Below, piece after piece: positions 15,517 to 23,884 of a DNA stretch of 41,423 nt. The DNA lies in the NCBI RefSeq assembly GCF_000285515.1, contig NZ_HE610957.1, forward strand, positions 1,622,521-1,663,943, written 5' to 3'. The translations under genes were made by a program, and so were the position numbers. The notes below the pieces were generated by a model. The model searched no databases and was not told where the DNA came from. It saw only the letters and a list, made by a program, of their open reading frames with translations. Numbering within the stretch: position 1 is the first letter of the stretch; the number at the start of each line of letters is the position of its first letter. This DNA comes from Paenibacillus senegalensis JC66. GTDB lineage: Bacteria > Bacillota > Bacilli > Paenibacillales > NBRC-103111.

Positions 15517-17868
15517 TCAAGCTTCCTCACATTGCTGCTTCGCCCGCACCGCCTTGATCATGAAATAATCGATATGCTCGGGCAGCGCTTCTTTGATCGG
15601 CTTCAGCTTGTCATTGCCCAGTTCATTCATCGCTTCGATGATCAGCGCTTCATCCTCCGGGGTGACGATTTCCTGCCAAGGGACCGGATGGCCTTCTAAC
15701 GCTGCCCGGAGATAGTGATCCTGTATCGTGATGATCGACATTCCTCTTTCCTCCGCAGCCTCTTGTAATCCCGCACCATCGGCAATAAGCCTGTATGTTA
15801 CCAAATGACTTGGCAAGGAGGAAGCTTGCGCAGATTGCTTTGCTTTAGCAGACTGCTCCGCTTTGGTGGTTAGGCTGCTGTCAGCCAGCGAAGAATCCGA
15901 GTCGCGCCCAAAGCTGAAGCTGCCTGACCCGATCCCGCCTGAGCCGCTGCTGCCAATGCCTGCACTATCTAAGCTGGTGCTGACTGCGCCGCTTCTAACT
16001 GAACCCGTGCCCTCATTACCAGCGCTGCCTAAGCTGGTGCTGACCGCGCCGCTTCTGACTGGGCTGATTTCTCTGCCATCCGCCTTCTTTACCCCCTCCT
16101 TCTCCGCAAACTCCCGGATCTTCTGCAGAAAAATCGGGCCATAACGAGCAACCTTCGCATCCCCTACACCTTTTACTGCCCTCATTTCATATTCATTGCC
16201 AGGCATCATTCTCGCCATTTCCTGCAAGGTGCTGTCCGCAAAAATAATATAAGGAGGGACATTTTCCTGATCCGCAAGCTGCTTGCGAAGCTGCTTGAGC
16301 TCTTGGAAGAGAGGGCCGAATTCTCCGCTGGCCTTGGACACTTTAGGCGTTCTGTACATCACCTGCTCCTGTCCCTTCAATACTTGAACCGCTCGCGGCA
16401 GCAGGCGAACAACCGGATATTGCCCTTCACTTAACGCCAGATACTGCTCTGCAATCAGGATATGAATCAAGTCGGCAATCGCCTTTTCCGTCCTTTCCGC
16501 CATCAGCCCATACGTAGACAAGCGCTCAAAGCCAAACTGCGTAATCCTCTTGCTGCGAGATCCCTTCAGAACCTGAGCGACCATTGTGACCCCAAAACGT
16601 TCACGCATCCGGTAAATACACGAGAAAATTTTGCGCGCCTCATCGGTAATATCAATCAGTTCGCCAGAATCTTTGCAGCTGCTGCAATTATCGCATGCTG
16701 CGGAGCCGGACTCGTCTCCGAAATAGCGCAAAATGTAATGACGCAGGCACTGCTGGGTGTAGCAGTAATCAATCATCGTCTGCAGCTTCTTGTATTCATT
16801 GCTTTTTCTGCTCTCATCGGCAACCGACTGCTCTATCAGAAACTTCTGGGTCATAATATCCTGCGGACTAAATAACAGCACGCATTCCCCCGGTTCCCCG
16901 TCACGCCCTGCGCGGCCTGCTTCCTGGTAATACGACTCCATATTTTTCGGCATATTGTAGTGAATAACATAGCGAACGTTGGATTTATCGATACCCATGC
17001 CAAATGCATTGGTAGCAACCATAATTTGAGTTTCATCGTAGACAAACGAATCCTGGCTCTGCTTTCGTTCCTGATCACTCATACCAGCGTGATACCGACC
17101 CGCAGCAATTCCTTTACGGTTAAGCAGCTGATGCAGTTCATCGACCTCCTTGCGGGTGGAAGCATAGATGATTCCCGACTCTCCCGGATGATTGGCCAGA
17201 TGATTAAGGATATAATCCGTCTTATTGACCCCTCTTCTCACTAATAACGTCAGGTTGGCCCGGTCGAAGCCGGTAATATGGACCTGAGGCTGCTTCATAC
17301 TAAGCAGGTCTACAATATCCCGTGTTACCTCCTCGGTAGCCGTAGCGGTAAAAGCGGCAACCACCGGTCGTACCGGCAGCTGCTGCAAAAAGGTCACAAT
17401 CGAGCGGTAGCTGGGGCGAAAATCATGTCCCCATTGCGAGAGACAGTGAGCCTCGTCAATAGCGATCAAAGGTACGGATGTCATGGTAACTAAGGCCTGA
17501 AACCGCGGGGAGTCCAAACGCTCGGGAGCCACGTACAGCAGCTTGTACTCTCCCTGTGCCGCGAGCCGCAGCCGCTGATCCGTCTCACTATGGCTGAGCG
17601 AACTATTAATAAAGGCCGCCGATATTCCCAGATTGGTTAATGCATCAACCTGATCCTTCATTAAAGAAATAAGCGGTGAAATGACCAATGTCGTTCCGGG
17701 CATAACCAGTGCCGGGATCTGATAGCAGATCGACTTACCGCCACCCGTCGGCATTATGCCTACGGTGTCTTTCCCTTCCAATAGACGGGCAATAATTTTT
17801 CGCTGTCCTGCGCGGAACTCTTTATAACCAAATATATTTTGCAAATGCTGCTGGGCTTGTTCGAGCAT
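15517..17868 (-). CDS. recQ: ATP-dependent DNA helicase RecQ
   Basis: This 783-residue 3'-to-5' DNA helicase acts in recombination and fork repair. The helicase core has Walker A MPTGGGKSICYQ (about 39-50), the DEAH box IDEAHCLSQWGHDFRPSY (about 136-153) and motif VI near QEAGRAGRDG. The RecQ zinc-binding site is C..QQC and CDNCSSC (about 365-395). A winged-helix RQC region, an HRDC domain (about 525-600), a Gly/Ser-rich linker and a C-terminal helix-turn-helix domain (about 690-780) follow, as in Bacillales RecQ. The ATG has an AAGGAG site. The linker contains a 20-residue direct duplication (VRSGAVSTSL twice). It is monocistronic. Confidence 0.96.
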   Translation of the reverse strand: MLEQAQQHLQNIFGYKEFRAGQRKIIARLLEGKDTVGIMPTGGGKSICYQIPALVMPGTTLVISPLISLMKDQVDALTNLGISAAFINSSLSHSETDQRLRLAAQGEYKLLYVAPERLDSPRFQALVTMTSVPLIAIDEAHCLSQWGHDFRPSYRSIVTFLQQLPVRPVVAAFTATATEEVTRDIVDLLSMKQPQVHITGFDRANLTLLVRRGVNKTDYILNHLANHPGESGIIYASTRKEVDELHQLLNRKGIAAGRYHAGMSDQERKQSQDSFVYDETQIMVATNAFGMGIDKSNVRYVIHYNMPKNMESYYQEAGRAGRDGEPGECVLLFSPQDIMTQKFLIEQSVADESRKSNEYKKLQTMIDYCYTQQCLRHYILRYFGDESGSAACDNCSSCKDSGELIDITDEARKIFSCIYRMRERFGVTMVAQVLKGSRSKRITQFGFERLSTYGLMAERTEKAIADLIHILIAEQYLALSEGQYPVVRLLPRAVQVLKGQEQVMYRTPKVSKASGEFGPLFQELKQLRKQLADQENVPPYIIFADSTLQEMARMMPGNEYEMRAVKGVGDAKVARYGPIFLQKIREFAEKEGVKKADGREISPVRSGAVSTSLGSAGNEGTGSVRSGAVSTSLDSAGIGSSGSGGIGSGSFSFGRDSDSSLADSSLTTKAEQSAKAKQSAQASSLPSHLVTYRLIADGAGLQEAAEERGMSIITIQDHYLRAALEGHPVPWQEIVTPEDEALIIEAMNELGNDKLKPIKEALPEHIDYFMIKAVRAKQQCEEA
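15961..16064. repeat. 60-base direct duplication in the RecQ linker
   Basis: The sequence starting at 15961 recurs at exactly 60 bases distance from 16021. Both contain AAGCTGGTGCTGAC(T/C)GCGCC and the following GCTTCT(A/G)ACT. It encodes the twice-present VRSGAVSTSL in the flexible linker between HRDC and the C-terminal helix-turn-helix. Confidence 0.9.
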
Positions 17869-17947
17869 GCCTATCCACTCCTTGCTTGCTGTAACGCTTA
17901 AAGAACAAAAGCTGCAACTGCTGCTGTCTCGGCCTCTTGCTTTATAC

Positions 17948-17961
17948 TTTACCCGGGTAAA
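17948..17961. promoter_or_regulatory. Perfect 14-base palindrome upstream of recQ, operator-like
   Basis: TTTACCCGGGTAAA is a perfect palindrome 80 bases upstream of the recQ start and about 25 bases downstream of a minus-strand TATAAT (17986-17991) that may be its -10 box. No good -35 box is visible. Position and symmetry suggest a dimeric repressor site; the factor is unknown. Confidence 0.45.
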
Positions 17962-18205
17962 TTGCAGTTTCGTTTATATCCTTTTATTATAACATGTCTC
18001 TTGCTGGCAGCAGTATCGTAAAACGCTTCTAAATCCTAATCTTCGCCGATAGGGGCGGGGCGGGAGCCGATGGCGCGGCACTTTCGACAATGGGGGCGGG
18101 AGCCGCCATTTGTGGTGCCTTCACGCCTCTCCCAGATTTTAACGCTCGCAGTGGTTTGCCACAGTCCTTATTTGCCTCAAATGCGGTTTTTCCGCCTAAT
18201 TGTCA

Positions 18206-18281
18206 CAAATAAGAGCGAGGAGGAGCGTTAGAAAAAAAATCGCCGTCTTTTTCACCAAATAAGAGCGAGGGTGAGCGTTAG
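18206..18281. repeat. Two 26-base direct repeats 50 bases apart, with a diverged inverted copy
   Basis: The block starting CAAATAAGAGCGAGG and ending GAGCGTTAG occurs at 18206-18231 and 18256-18281 with two mismatches. A rough inverted copy (TAACGCTC ... CTTATTTG) lies at about 18140-18174, so the left part can fold back on it. The look is that of a REP-like intergenic element. Confidence 0.85.
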
Positions 18282-18906
18282 CGCTGAATAGCCTGCCGGA
18301 TATTGTCCGCACCTCTCGCGAAGACTATGTTGATCATTAGTAGGTCGCTCCCAGCGGAGATTCCCCGAGGATCACTCCCTGCTGGGATTCTCGAGGAGCG
18401 TCATTCGATTTCATTTGCAAGCAGCGGCAAGCTAACAACTAACAAAAGGAGCCTAAAATCCACAGCTTATTCCCTCTAAGGCATACAAGTTATCATGCTA
18501 TTCACCGGCATATATTTTATTGCACATTTAAAGACAAAATAACGACTCGATTGAAAACCCCTTTTTACAAGCTTATAAAGCGAATTATTTCCTTTCAATT
18601 TGCAATGATTTGTTATCGCCCAGGACGCTTCCCTTTACCCATCCTTACTGCTATTTCACCGGTCCTTCCCCAAGCTGCACGGCACATCCCGGTTTTACTG
18701 GCAAAATTAATGTCTATGCTGCACCAGAACCCCGATATTTTCCAAATTAGCGCTGGCAGAGCGATATGAATGGTGTTTGCTGACGGGCGTTTCTCATCTT
18801 TTTTTGATTTCCTAGCGAGTAATGACATAGAGGATCTTCCTTATCGTGCACTATAAATTTTTGCGAAAGCCCTTACACCAATGTAATAATATTTCATAAA
18901 ATATCA

Positions 18907-18935
18907 TTGACCGCGGAAATAATATATGTTATGAT
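18907..18935 (+). promoter_or_regulatory. Strong promoter of the solute-binding lipoprotein/importer/murQ operon
   Basis: TTGACC (18907-18912) and TATGAT (18930-18935) are exactly 17 bases apart. The palindrome CGCTCGAGCG (18937-18946) overlaps the expected transcript start near 18942 and could be an operator. A leader of about 90 bases follows before the ATG. Confidence 0.75.
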
Positions 18936-19033
18936 TCGCTCGAGCGTACCAATACTGGCGTAATTCATAGAATACTAGCCGGTTTTAGCAATCCTGCTTT
19001 TTTGTATTCAAAATCAGGGAGGTCAGCAAAAGT

Positions 19034-20647
19034 ATGATTAAGAAAAAAATGGGTTACCTCGCTCTTGCATCCATGATGGCTATGACAACGCTTGCAGGAT
19101 GCGGCGCGTCCGACAGCAATCCATCCCCTTCGCCATCATCCAGCCCTAGCTCCAGTCCGGAAGGATCACCGTCTTCACCTGAAGGTACGGAAGAACCGCT
19201 GAAATTCTCGGTTTATTATTCTGACAATGCAACCCTTCCTTTTAAGGAAGACTGGCTTGTGATCCAAGAAGTGGAAAAACGCTTTAACGTAGACATTGAC
19301 TTTGAGGTCATCCCGATTGCCGATTATACGACTAAAGTTTCTTTGGCACTAAATACCGGAACTAATGCTCCTGACGTTATCCTTTATCAGTCGATTCGCG
19401 GTGAAAACGCCTCCCTCGCTCTGAACGGGGCTATTGTGCCGATCAGTGATTATTCCGATTGGACCCCGCACTTCAATGCGCGCGTCCAGGAATTTGGACT
19501 GGAAGATGAAGTTAACGCCACGAATTTGAAAGATGGTAAGCGCTATAATTTGCCTTCACTGTATGACAAGCCTTTTTATGACGGCGGCTTAATCATGAGA
19601 CAAGATTTGCTGGAAAAATACAACCTGGAAGCTCCTACCACCTTTGATGAGCTGTATACGGTTCTCAAGAAATTCAAAGACGAGCATCCGGATTCTTATC
19701 CGCTCACTATTCTGGCTGGTCCGCGTGTTCTTTACCGGATGACGATGCCTTCTTTCGGCGTTAGTGTTGGTAAGAATTCATCTTCCGGTACTAACGTACT
19801 CAGCTGGGATTATGAGAACGAGGTTTACTTCCCTGGCGCCATCAGCGAAGAGTACAAACAATACATGGAGTTCTTCCACAAGCTTTATGCTGAAGGCTTG
19901 CTTGATCCGGAGATGGCCGATCCGATCGACGGAGACAGATGGTCGCAGAAACTGGCTACCGGCAAGTCCTTTGCAACCTATGCCTACTATGACCAAATCG
20001 GCGGCGTAGAAAACGCAGCTACAGAAGAAGGCTTCAAGCTGCAAATGTATCCGCCATTGGCCGGACCTAAAGGCGCTCACCACCAGCCTAAGAGCAGCAC
20101 AGGCGGCGGCGTTCTCTTCCCTAAGAAAACTGCAGAACGTCCGGACTTTGAGCGTTTAGTTAGAACAATTGACGAAATCTTCTTCTCCGAGGAAGGCGCG
20201 AAATTGTGGGCGCTTGGAGTTGAGGGCGAGACTTACACGATGGAAGGCGACACCATTAAATATGCCGATGAAATTGTCAACTCACCTAACGGTATCTACA
20301 AGCACATGCAGCTGGCCTACGGTTCCGGTTCTGACGTCACTCAGCTGGTATGGGTGAATGCCAGAGAGATGACGAAGTACGATGAGAACTATGCTGAAAT
20401 CAATGCTGCTGTCGCGGCTATGGACAATGCCATTCAAAGCCTTCCGCCAACACCAATGTTTGACGACATGATAGCTGAAGAAGCCAGCTCGCTTCAAACA
20501 CCGCTTGCCGACACGTTCGAGATTTGGGCGGACGCATTCCTGACAGGTAAGAAGAGCCTGGAAACGGATTGGGATCAATACGTTAATGAAATGAAGGTTC
20601 TGCAAATCGAGAAGTTCACTCAACTGTACAACGACAATTTGAGATAA
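19034..20647 (+). CDS. Sugar-type ABC transporter solute-binding lipoprotein (LipO-like)
   Basis: This 537-residue extracellular lipoprotein captures the substrate for the two permeases that follow. The signal peptide ends in the lipobox LAGC (Cys about 23), followed by a Ser/Pro-rich spacer to about residue 55. A family 1 binding domain then runs to the end, with the typical FDELYTVLKKFKDEHPD and a hinge region. The length fits the LipO/YtcQ group, which works with LplB and YtcP-type permeases. An AGGGAGG site precedes the ATG by 11 bases. A hairpin after the stop may keep its message more abundant than that of the permeases. The substrate is unknown; murQ downstream hints at an amino-sugar. 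Confidence 0.93.
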   Translation: MIKKKMGYLALASMMAMTTLAGCGASDSNPSPSPSSSPSSSPEGSPSSPEGTEEPLKFSVYYSDNATLPFKEDWLVIQEVEKRFNVDIDFEVIPIADYTTKVSLALNTGTNAPDVILYQSIRGENASLALNGAIVPISDYSDWTPHFNARVQEFGLEDEVNATNLKDGKRYNLPSLYDKPFYDGGLIMRQDLLEKYNLEAPTTFDELYTVLKKFKDEHPDSYPLTILAGPRVLYRMTMPSFGVSVGKNSSSGTNVLSWDYENEVYFPGAISEEYKQYMEFFHKLYAEGLLDPEMADPIDGDRWSQKLATGKSFATYAYYDQIGGVENAATEEGFKLQMYPPLAGPKGAHHQPKSSTGGGVLFPKKTAERPDFERLVRTIDEIFFSEEGAKLWALGVEGETYTMEGDTIKYADEIVNSPNGIYKHMQLAYGSGSDVTQLVWVNAREMTKYDENYAEINAAVAAMDNAIQSLPPTPMFDDMIAEEASSLQTPLADTFEIWADAFLTGKKSLETDWDQYVNEMKVLQIEKFTQLYNDNLR

Positions 20648-20687
20648 TCCAACAATTCCGGAAGCTCGGATACTAAAAGACCTGAAT

Positions 20688-20737
20688 AAAGACCTGCCGG
20701 GAAAATTCGTTGACCGACATTTTCACTGCAGGTCTTT
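20688..20737 (+). promoter_or_regulatory. Intercistronic hairpin between binding protein and permease
   Basis: AAAGACCTGC (20688-20697) and GCAGGTCTTT (20728-20737) are perfect inverted repeats with a 30-base loop. There is no T-tract, so it is more likely an mRNA-stabilising or partial-termination element than a full terminator. Confidence 0.65.
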
Positions 20738-20794
20738 GCCTTTCAAACAAAGCCGACATTGTCGTTTTTTAACCTAGCGAAAAAGGTGAATGAT

Positions 20795-21745
20795 ATGACC
20801 GAAAACACGATAGCCTCTAAACCGCAACCAGAGATAGGGTCGCCTGCAAAGCGGCATATTGCCCGCTATTGGCAGCTGTACATCATGATGATTGTGCCGT
20901 TATGTCACTTTTTACTGTTTAAATACGCTCCCCTGTTTGGTAACATTCTGGCTTTCCGCCGTTATCGTCCGGGAATGGGACCATACGGTTCGGAATGGGT
21001 AGGCTTTGCCTACTTCGAGCGCTTCTTCCAGGACCCTGCTTTTTGGAGAGCGTTCTACAATACTCTTATTCTTTCTGGTGCTAATATTCTCATTAACTTC
21101 CCTATTCCAATTCTGTTCGCTCTTTTGTTAAATGAGGTGCGCCATGTCAAATTCAAAAAGTTCGTGCAAACCGTTTCTTATGCTCCGAGATTTATTTCGA
21201 CGGTTGTTGTCATCGCCATTTTGAATGAACTGCTTTCTCCTAGTACGGGAATCATCAACAGGCTGCTCGTCAGCTGGTTCGGAATGGAGCCCATTTACTT
21301 CTTAAATGAACCTGAGTATTTCCGATCAATCTATATTTTTAGCGAAACCTGGCAGTTTACAGGCTGGACCGCGATTATTTATCTCGCAGCGATTACCGGT
21401 ATCAATCGGGAGCTGTTTGAAGCGGCGGATATCGATGGGGCCAGCCGATTCCAGAAGGTGATCTACGTAACGATTCCTTCGATTATGTCTACCATTATGG
21501 TCATGCTGATATTGAATGTCGGTTCCTTGTTGAGCCTTGGGTTCGAGAAAGTATTGCTCATGTACACACCATCTAATGCTATGGTCAGTGATATTATAGA
21601 TACGCTCGTTTACCGAACCGGTTTAACTAACCAAAACTACTCTTATGCCACAGCGATTGGCTTGTTCAGCGGAGTCATCGGCGTCATCCTGGTCTCTACC
21701 ACTAACTGGCTAAGCAGAAAAGCGACCGGGGAAAGTATTTACTAA
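20795..21745 (+). CDS. ABC transporter permease, LplB type
   Basis: This 316-residue sugar-type permease has six predicted membrane segments. The N-terminal RYWQLYIMMIVPLCHFLLFKYAP matches LplB proteins, as do FGNILAFRRY and the ATPase loop ELFEAADIDGASRFQKVIYV (about 206-225). I start it at the ATG at 20795, which has AAAAGGTG seven bases upstream, rather than at the upstream TTG (20759), which has no good site. It pairs with the next gene. There is no ATPase in this operon, as usual for LplB-type systems that borrow MsmX. Confidence 0.92.
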   Translation: MTENTIASKPQPEIGSPAKRHIARYWQLYIMMIVPLCHFLLFKYAPLFGNILAFRRYRPGMGPYGSEWVGFAYFERFFQDPAFWRAFYNTLILSGANILINFPIPILFALLLNEVRHVKFKKFVQTVSYAPRFISTVVVIAILNELLSPSTGIINRLLVSWFGMEPIYFLNEPEYFRSIYIFSETWQFTGWTAIIYLAAITGINRELFEAADIDGASRFQKVIYVTIPSIMSTIMVMLILNVGSLLSLGFEKVLLMYTPSNAMVSDIIDTLVYRTGLTNQNYSYATAIGLFSGVIGVILVSTTNWLSRKATGESIY

Positions 21746-21765
21746 GCAGGAAAGGAGCGTACTCC

Positions 21766-22638
21766 ATGGTTAAAGCCCAACGAAGATTTCGCATGTCAAT
21801 CGCTGACGTGCTCATCTATCTGTTCATGATCATAGTTGTCCTAGTTTGTTTTATTCCATTCGTTTATATGCTGGCGCTCTCCCTGTCGAGCCCTGAAGCG
21901 ATCATCAACAACAAGGTCAGCCTGATACCGGTCGGGGTGAACTTTGAAGCTTACATTCAAATCTTTACGTACCCTAACTTCTTTAGAGCTTATGGAAATA
22001 CGATCTTTTATACGGTCGCCGGAACTTGTATCGCTCTCTTCATGACGACCCTGTTCGCTTACGCTATGTCTAAGCGGTTCCTGAAGGGCCATAAAGTCGT
22101 TATGATGCTGATCGTCTTCTCGATGTTTTTTTCCGGCGGGTTGATTCCCACTTACCTGCTTATCTCTAACCTGCAGCTGACAGGTACAGTATGGGCCATG
22201 CTTCTGCCGTTTGCGATCAACCAATTTAACCTTATCATCCTGATCAACTTCATTCGAGCCATTCCTTCTGAAATTGAAGAAGCGGCCATTATAGACGGGC
22301 TGAACTACTTCGGGATTTTGTACCGGGTTATTCTGCCGCTGTCCACACCAGCGTTGGCCACGATTGGCCTTTACACTGCAGTCTTCTTCTGGAATGACTG
22401 GTTTAATGGATTGATTTATTTGAACACGAACCAGTACCCGGTTATGCTGTTCTTGCGCAACATCGTTAACGGAACTACTATGATCGGAGACGGGGCGGGT
22501 GCGGCAGACCGCAGTACGATTGCGATGTCCATCAAATCCGCAGTTATCATTACCTCAACGCTTCCGATTATTATCTTATATCCGCTACTGCAGCGTTTCT
22601 TCGTCGCCGGTCTGACTGTAGGATCGGTCAAAGGCTAA
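21766..22638 (+). CDS. Carbohydrate ABC transporter permease, YtcP type
   Basis: This 290-residue permease forms the second half of the channel. Six membrane segments are predicted. FMIIVVLVCFIPFVYMLALS forms the first, FSMFFSGGLIPTYLL is typical of the LplC/YtcP group, and the ATPase loop reads EIEEAAIIDGLNYFGILYRV (about 170-189). The C-terminus QRFFVAGLTVGSVKG is characteristic. It lies 20 bases after its partner with an AAAGGAG site, so the two are co-transcribed and probably equimolar. A gap of 114 bases precedes murQ. Confidence 0.92.
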   Translation: MVKAQRRFRMSIADVLIYLFMIIVVLVCFIPFVYMLALSLSSPEAIINNKVSLIPVGVNFEAYIQIFTYPNFFRAYGNTIFYTVAGTCIALFMTTLFAYAMSKRFLKGHKVVMMLIVFSMFFSGGLIPTYLLISNLQLTGTVWAMLLPFAINQFNLIILINFIRAIPSEIEEAAIIDGLNYFGILYRVILPLSTPALATIGLYTAVFFWNDWFNGLIYLNTNQYPVMLFLRNIVNGTTMIGDGAGAADRSTIAMSIKSAVIITSTLPIIILYPLLQRFFVAGLTVGSVKG

Positions 22639-22752
22639 GATAGCTTAAGCTGCAAATCATGTGCGGATGCTAACATCAACGGAACAGGGACTAAGACACG
22701 CAAAAGCTGGCAAGTTATGACCTGCCCGCGTCCAGAAAAGGATGGATTATTT

Positions 22753-23748
22753 ATGTCTTCATACTTCGCGCAATTAACAACGGAAATGAACAATCCGGCT
22801 ACTATCGCGATTGATGAGGTGGATACACGCGACATGCTCATGCTGATGAACGATGAGGACCAGCGTGTTCCTCTCTCGGTACGTGAGGAGATTGACGTTA
22901 TCGCCGAAGCCGTCGACTTGTTGTACCACTCTTTGAAAAATGGCGGGAGAATGTTCTATATAGGGGCTGGTTCATCTGGAAGAATCGGCGTCCTGGATGC
23001 CAGCGAGTGCCCTCCTACCTATGGAACCGACCCCGCTCTGGTTCAAGCCTATATTGCCGGAGGCGATACGGCAATCCGCACCGCTGTAGAGGGATCTGAA
23101 GATGATTCCGAGGGAGGGGCGCGGCTCATTCGCGATATAGGAGTCACCGCTGATGATGTCGTTGTGGGAATTACGGCCAGCGGCTCCACTCCGTTTGTAT
23201 TAGGAGCTGTGCGCCAGGCACGGGAAATCGGTGCGCCGACAATCGGGGTAGTCACTAATAAAAATTCCAAGCTGAGCGAAATATGCAATCTTTGCATTGC
23301 GCCCGTAGTCGGCCCTGAAGTCATTTCGGGTTCCACCAGATTAAAAAGCGGGACCGCGCAAAAGCTGGTCCTCAACATGTTAACTACCGGAGTCATGATC
23401 AAGCTCGGTAAAGTGTACAATAATCTGATGGTAGACATGAAAGCAAGCAATACCAAGCTCTATGATCGCTCTATTCGCATCGTCAAGCAGGTTACCGGTG
23501 TATCGGATGTGGAAGCCGACGAGGCTTTGAAAAAAGCGGGCATGCAGGTTAAAAAAGCGATTCTCATGCTGGAGACCGGCGTGGATGCAGAGGAAGCTGC
23601 CGCCATTCTTGAAAAGCACGCAGGCCGCCTTAAAGAAGCCATCTGCGAGGAGAAAACCAATCTTACTGCACAAGCCAACAAGCAAGAGATTGTAGCCGGC
23701 CGATTATTGCCGCAAGCTGCAGACGGCGCCCAAACAGGCGAGGACTAA
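22753..23748 (+). CDS. murQ: N-acetylmuramic acid 6-phosphate etherase
   Basis: MurQ cleaves the D-lactyl ether of MurNAc 6-phosphate to give GlcNAc 6-phosphate, a cytoplasmic step of cell-wall sugar recycling. The SIS domain shows GAGSSGRIGVLDASECPPTY (about 70-89) with the glutamate that is catalytic in the family, then GITASGSTPFVLGA, and GSTRLKSGTAQKLVLNML further on. A C-terminal helical region ends the protein. Full length is 331 residues from the ATG at 22753, which has AAAGGATGG upstream; an earlier in-frame ATG at 22717 lacks a site. It follows an LplB-type ABC importer instead of the PTS MurP usual in Bacillus, and no MurNAc kinase is visible nearby. Confidence 0.96.
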   Translation: MSSYFAQLTTEMNNPATIAIDEVDTRDMLMLMNDEDQRVPLSVREEIDVIAEAVDLLYHSLKNGGRMFYIGAGSSGRIGVLDASECPPTYGTDPALVQAYIAGGDTAIRTAVEGSEDDSEGGARLIRDIGVTADDVVVGITASGSTPFVLGAVRQAREIGAPTIGVVTNKNSKLSEICNLCIAPVVGPEVISGSTRLKSGTAQKLVLNMLTTGVMIKLGKVYNNLMVDMKASNTKLYDRSIRIVKQVTGVSDVEADEALKKAGMQVKKAILMLETGVDAEEAAAILEKHAGRLKEAICEEKTNLTAQANKQEIVAGRLLPQAADGAQTGED

Positions 23749-23774
23749 TCAGAATAAAACCTAGATTGCAACCC

Positions 23775-23816
23775 GAGGACCCCACTGACGTCGATGATCG
23801 GCGTCAGCCTCTTTTT
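23775..23816 (+). terminator. Intrinsic terminator after murQ
   Basis: The arms GAGG...CTGACG (23775-23790) and CGTCAG-CCTC (23802-23811) form a hairpin followed by TTTTT. It ends the importer/murQ operon 27 bases after the stop codon and faces the convergent oxidoreductase gene. Confidence 0.8.
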
Positions 23817-23884
23817 CTCTTGCTTCCGGAATATGGAAGATTGGTCTCACGGATCTCAGAAAGGACCTGGTATTTCCGTTCTTT

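Larger units (their letters stand above)
17869..19033. other. 1.17 kb intergenic region between recQ and the LplB-type importer
   Basis: No gene is supported here; the longest frames are about 70 codons, with no family I recognise and no good ribosome site. It holds the recQ palindrome, two G-rich blocks sharing GGGGCGGGAGCCG (about 18053-18105), the 26-base repeats at 18206 and 18256, and a strong plus-strand promoter at 18907-18935. The stretch 18300-18850 shows nothing clear. Confidence 0.6.

Noticed and set aside
18350-18403. Terminator or operator in the GC-rich stretch with GATTC(C/T)C-type half repeats
   Set aside because: The arms pair poorly and no T-tract follows; only a weak direct similarity is visible.
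18613-18828. 71-codon minus-strand frame
   Set aside because: No family resemblance, no clear ribosome site, and a plus-strand frame of the same length overlaps it.
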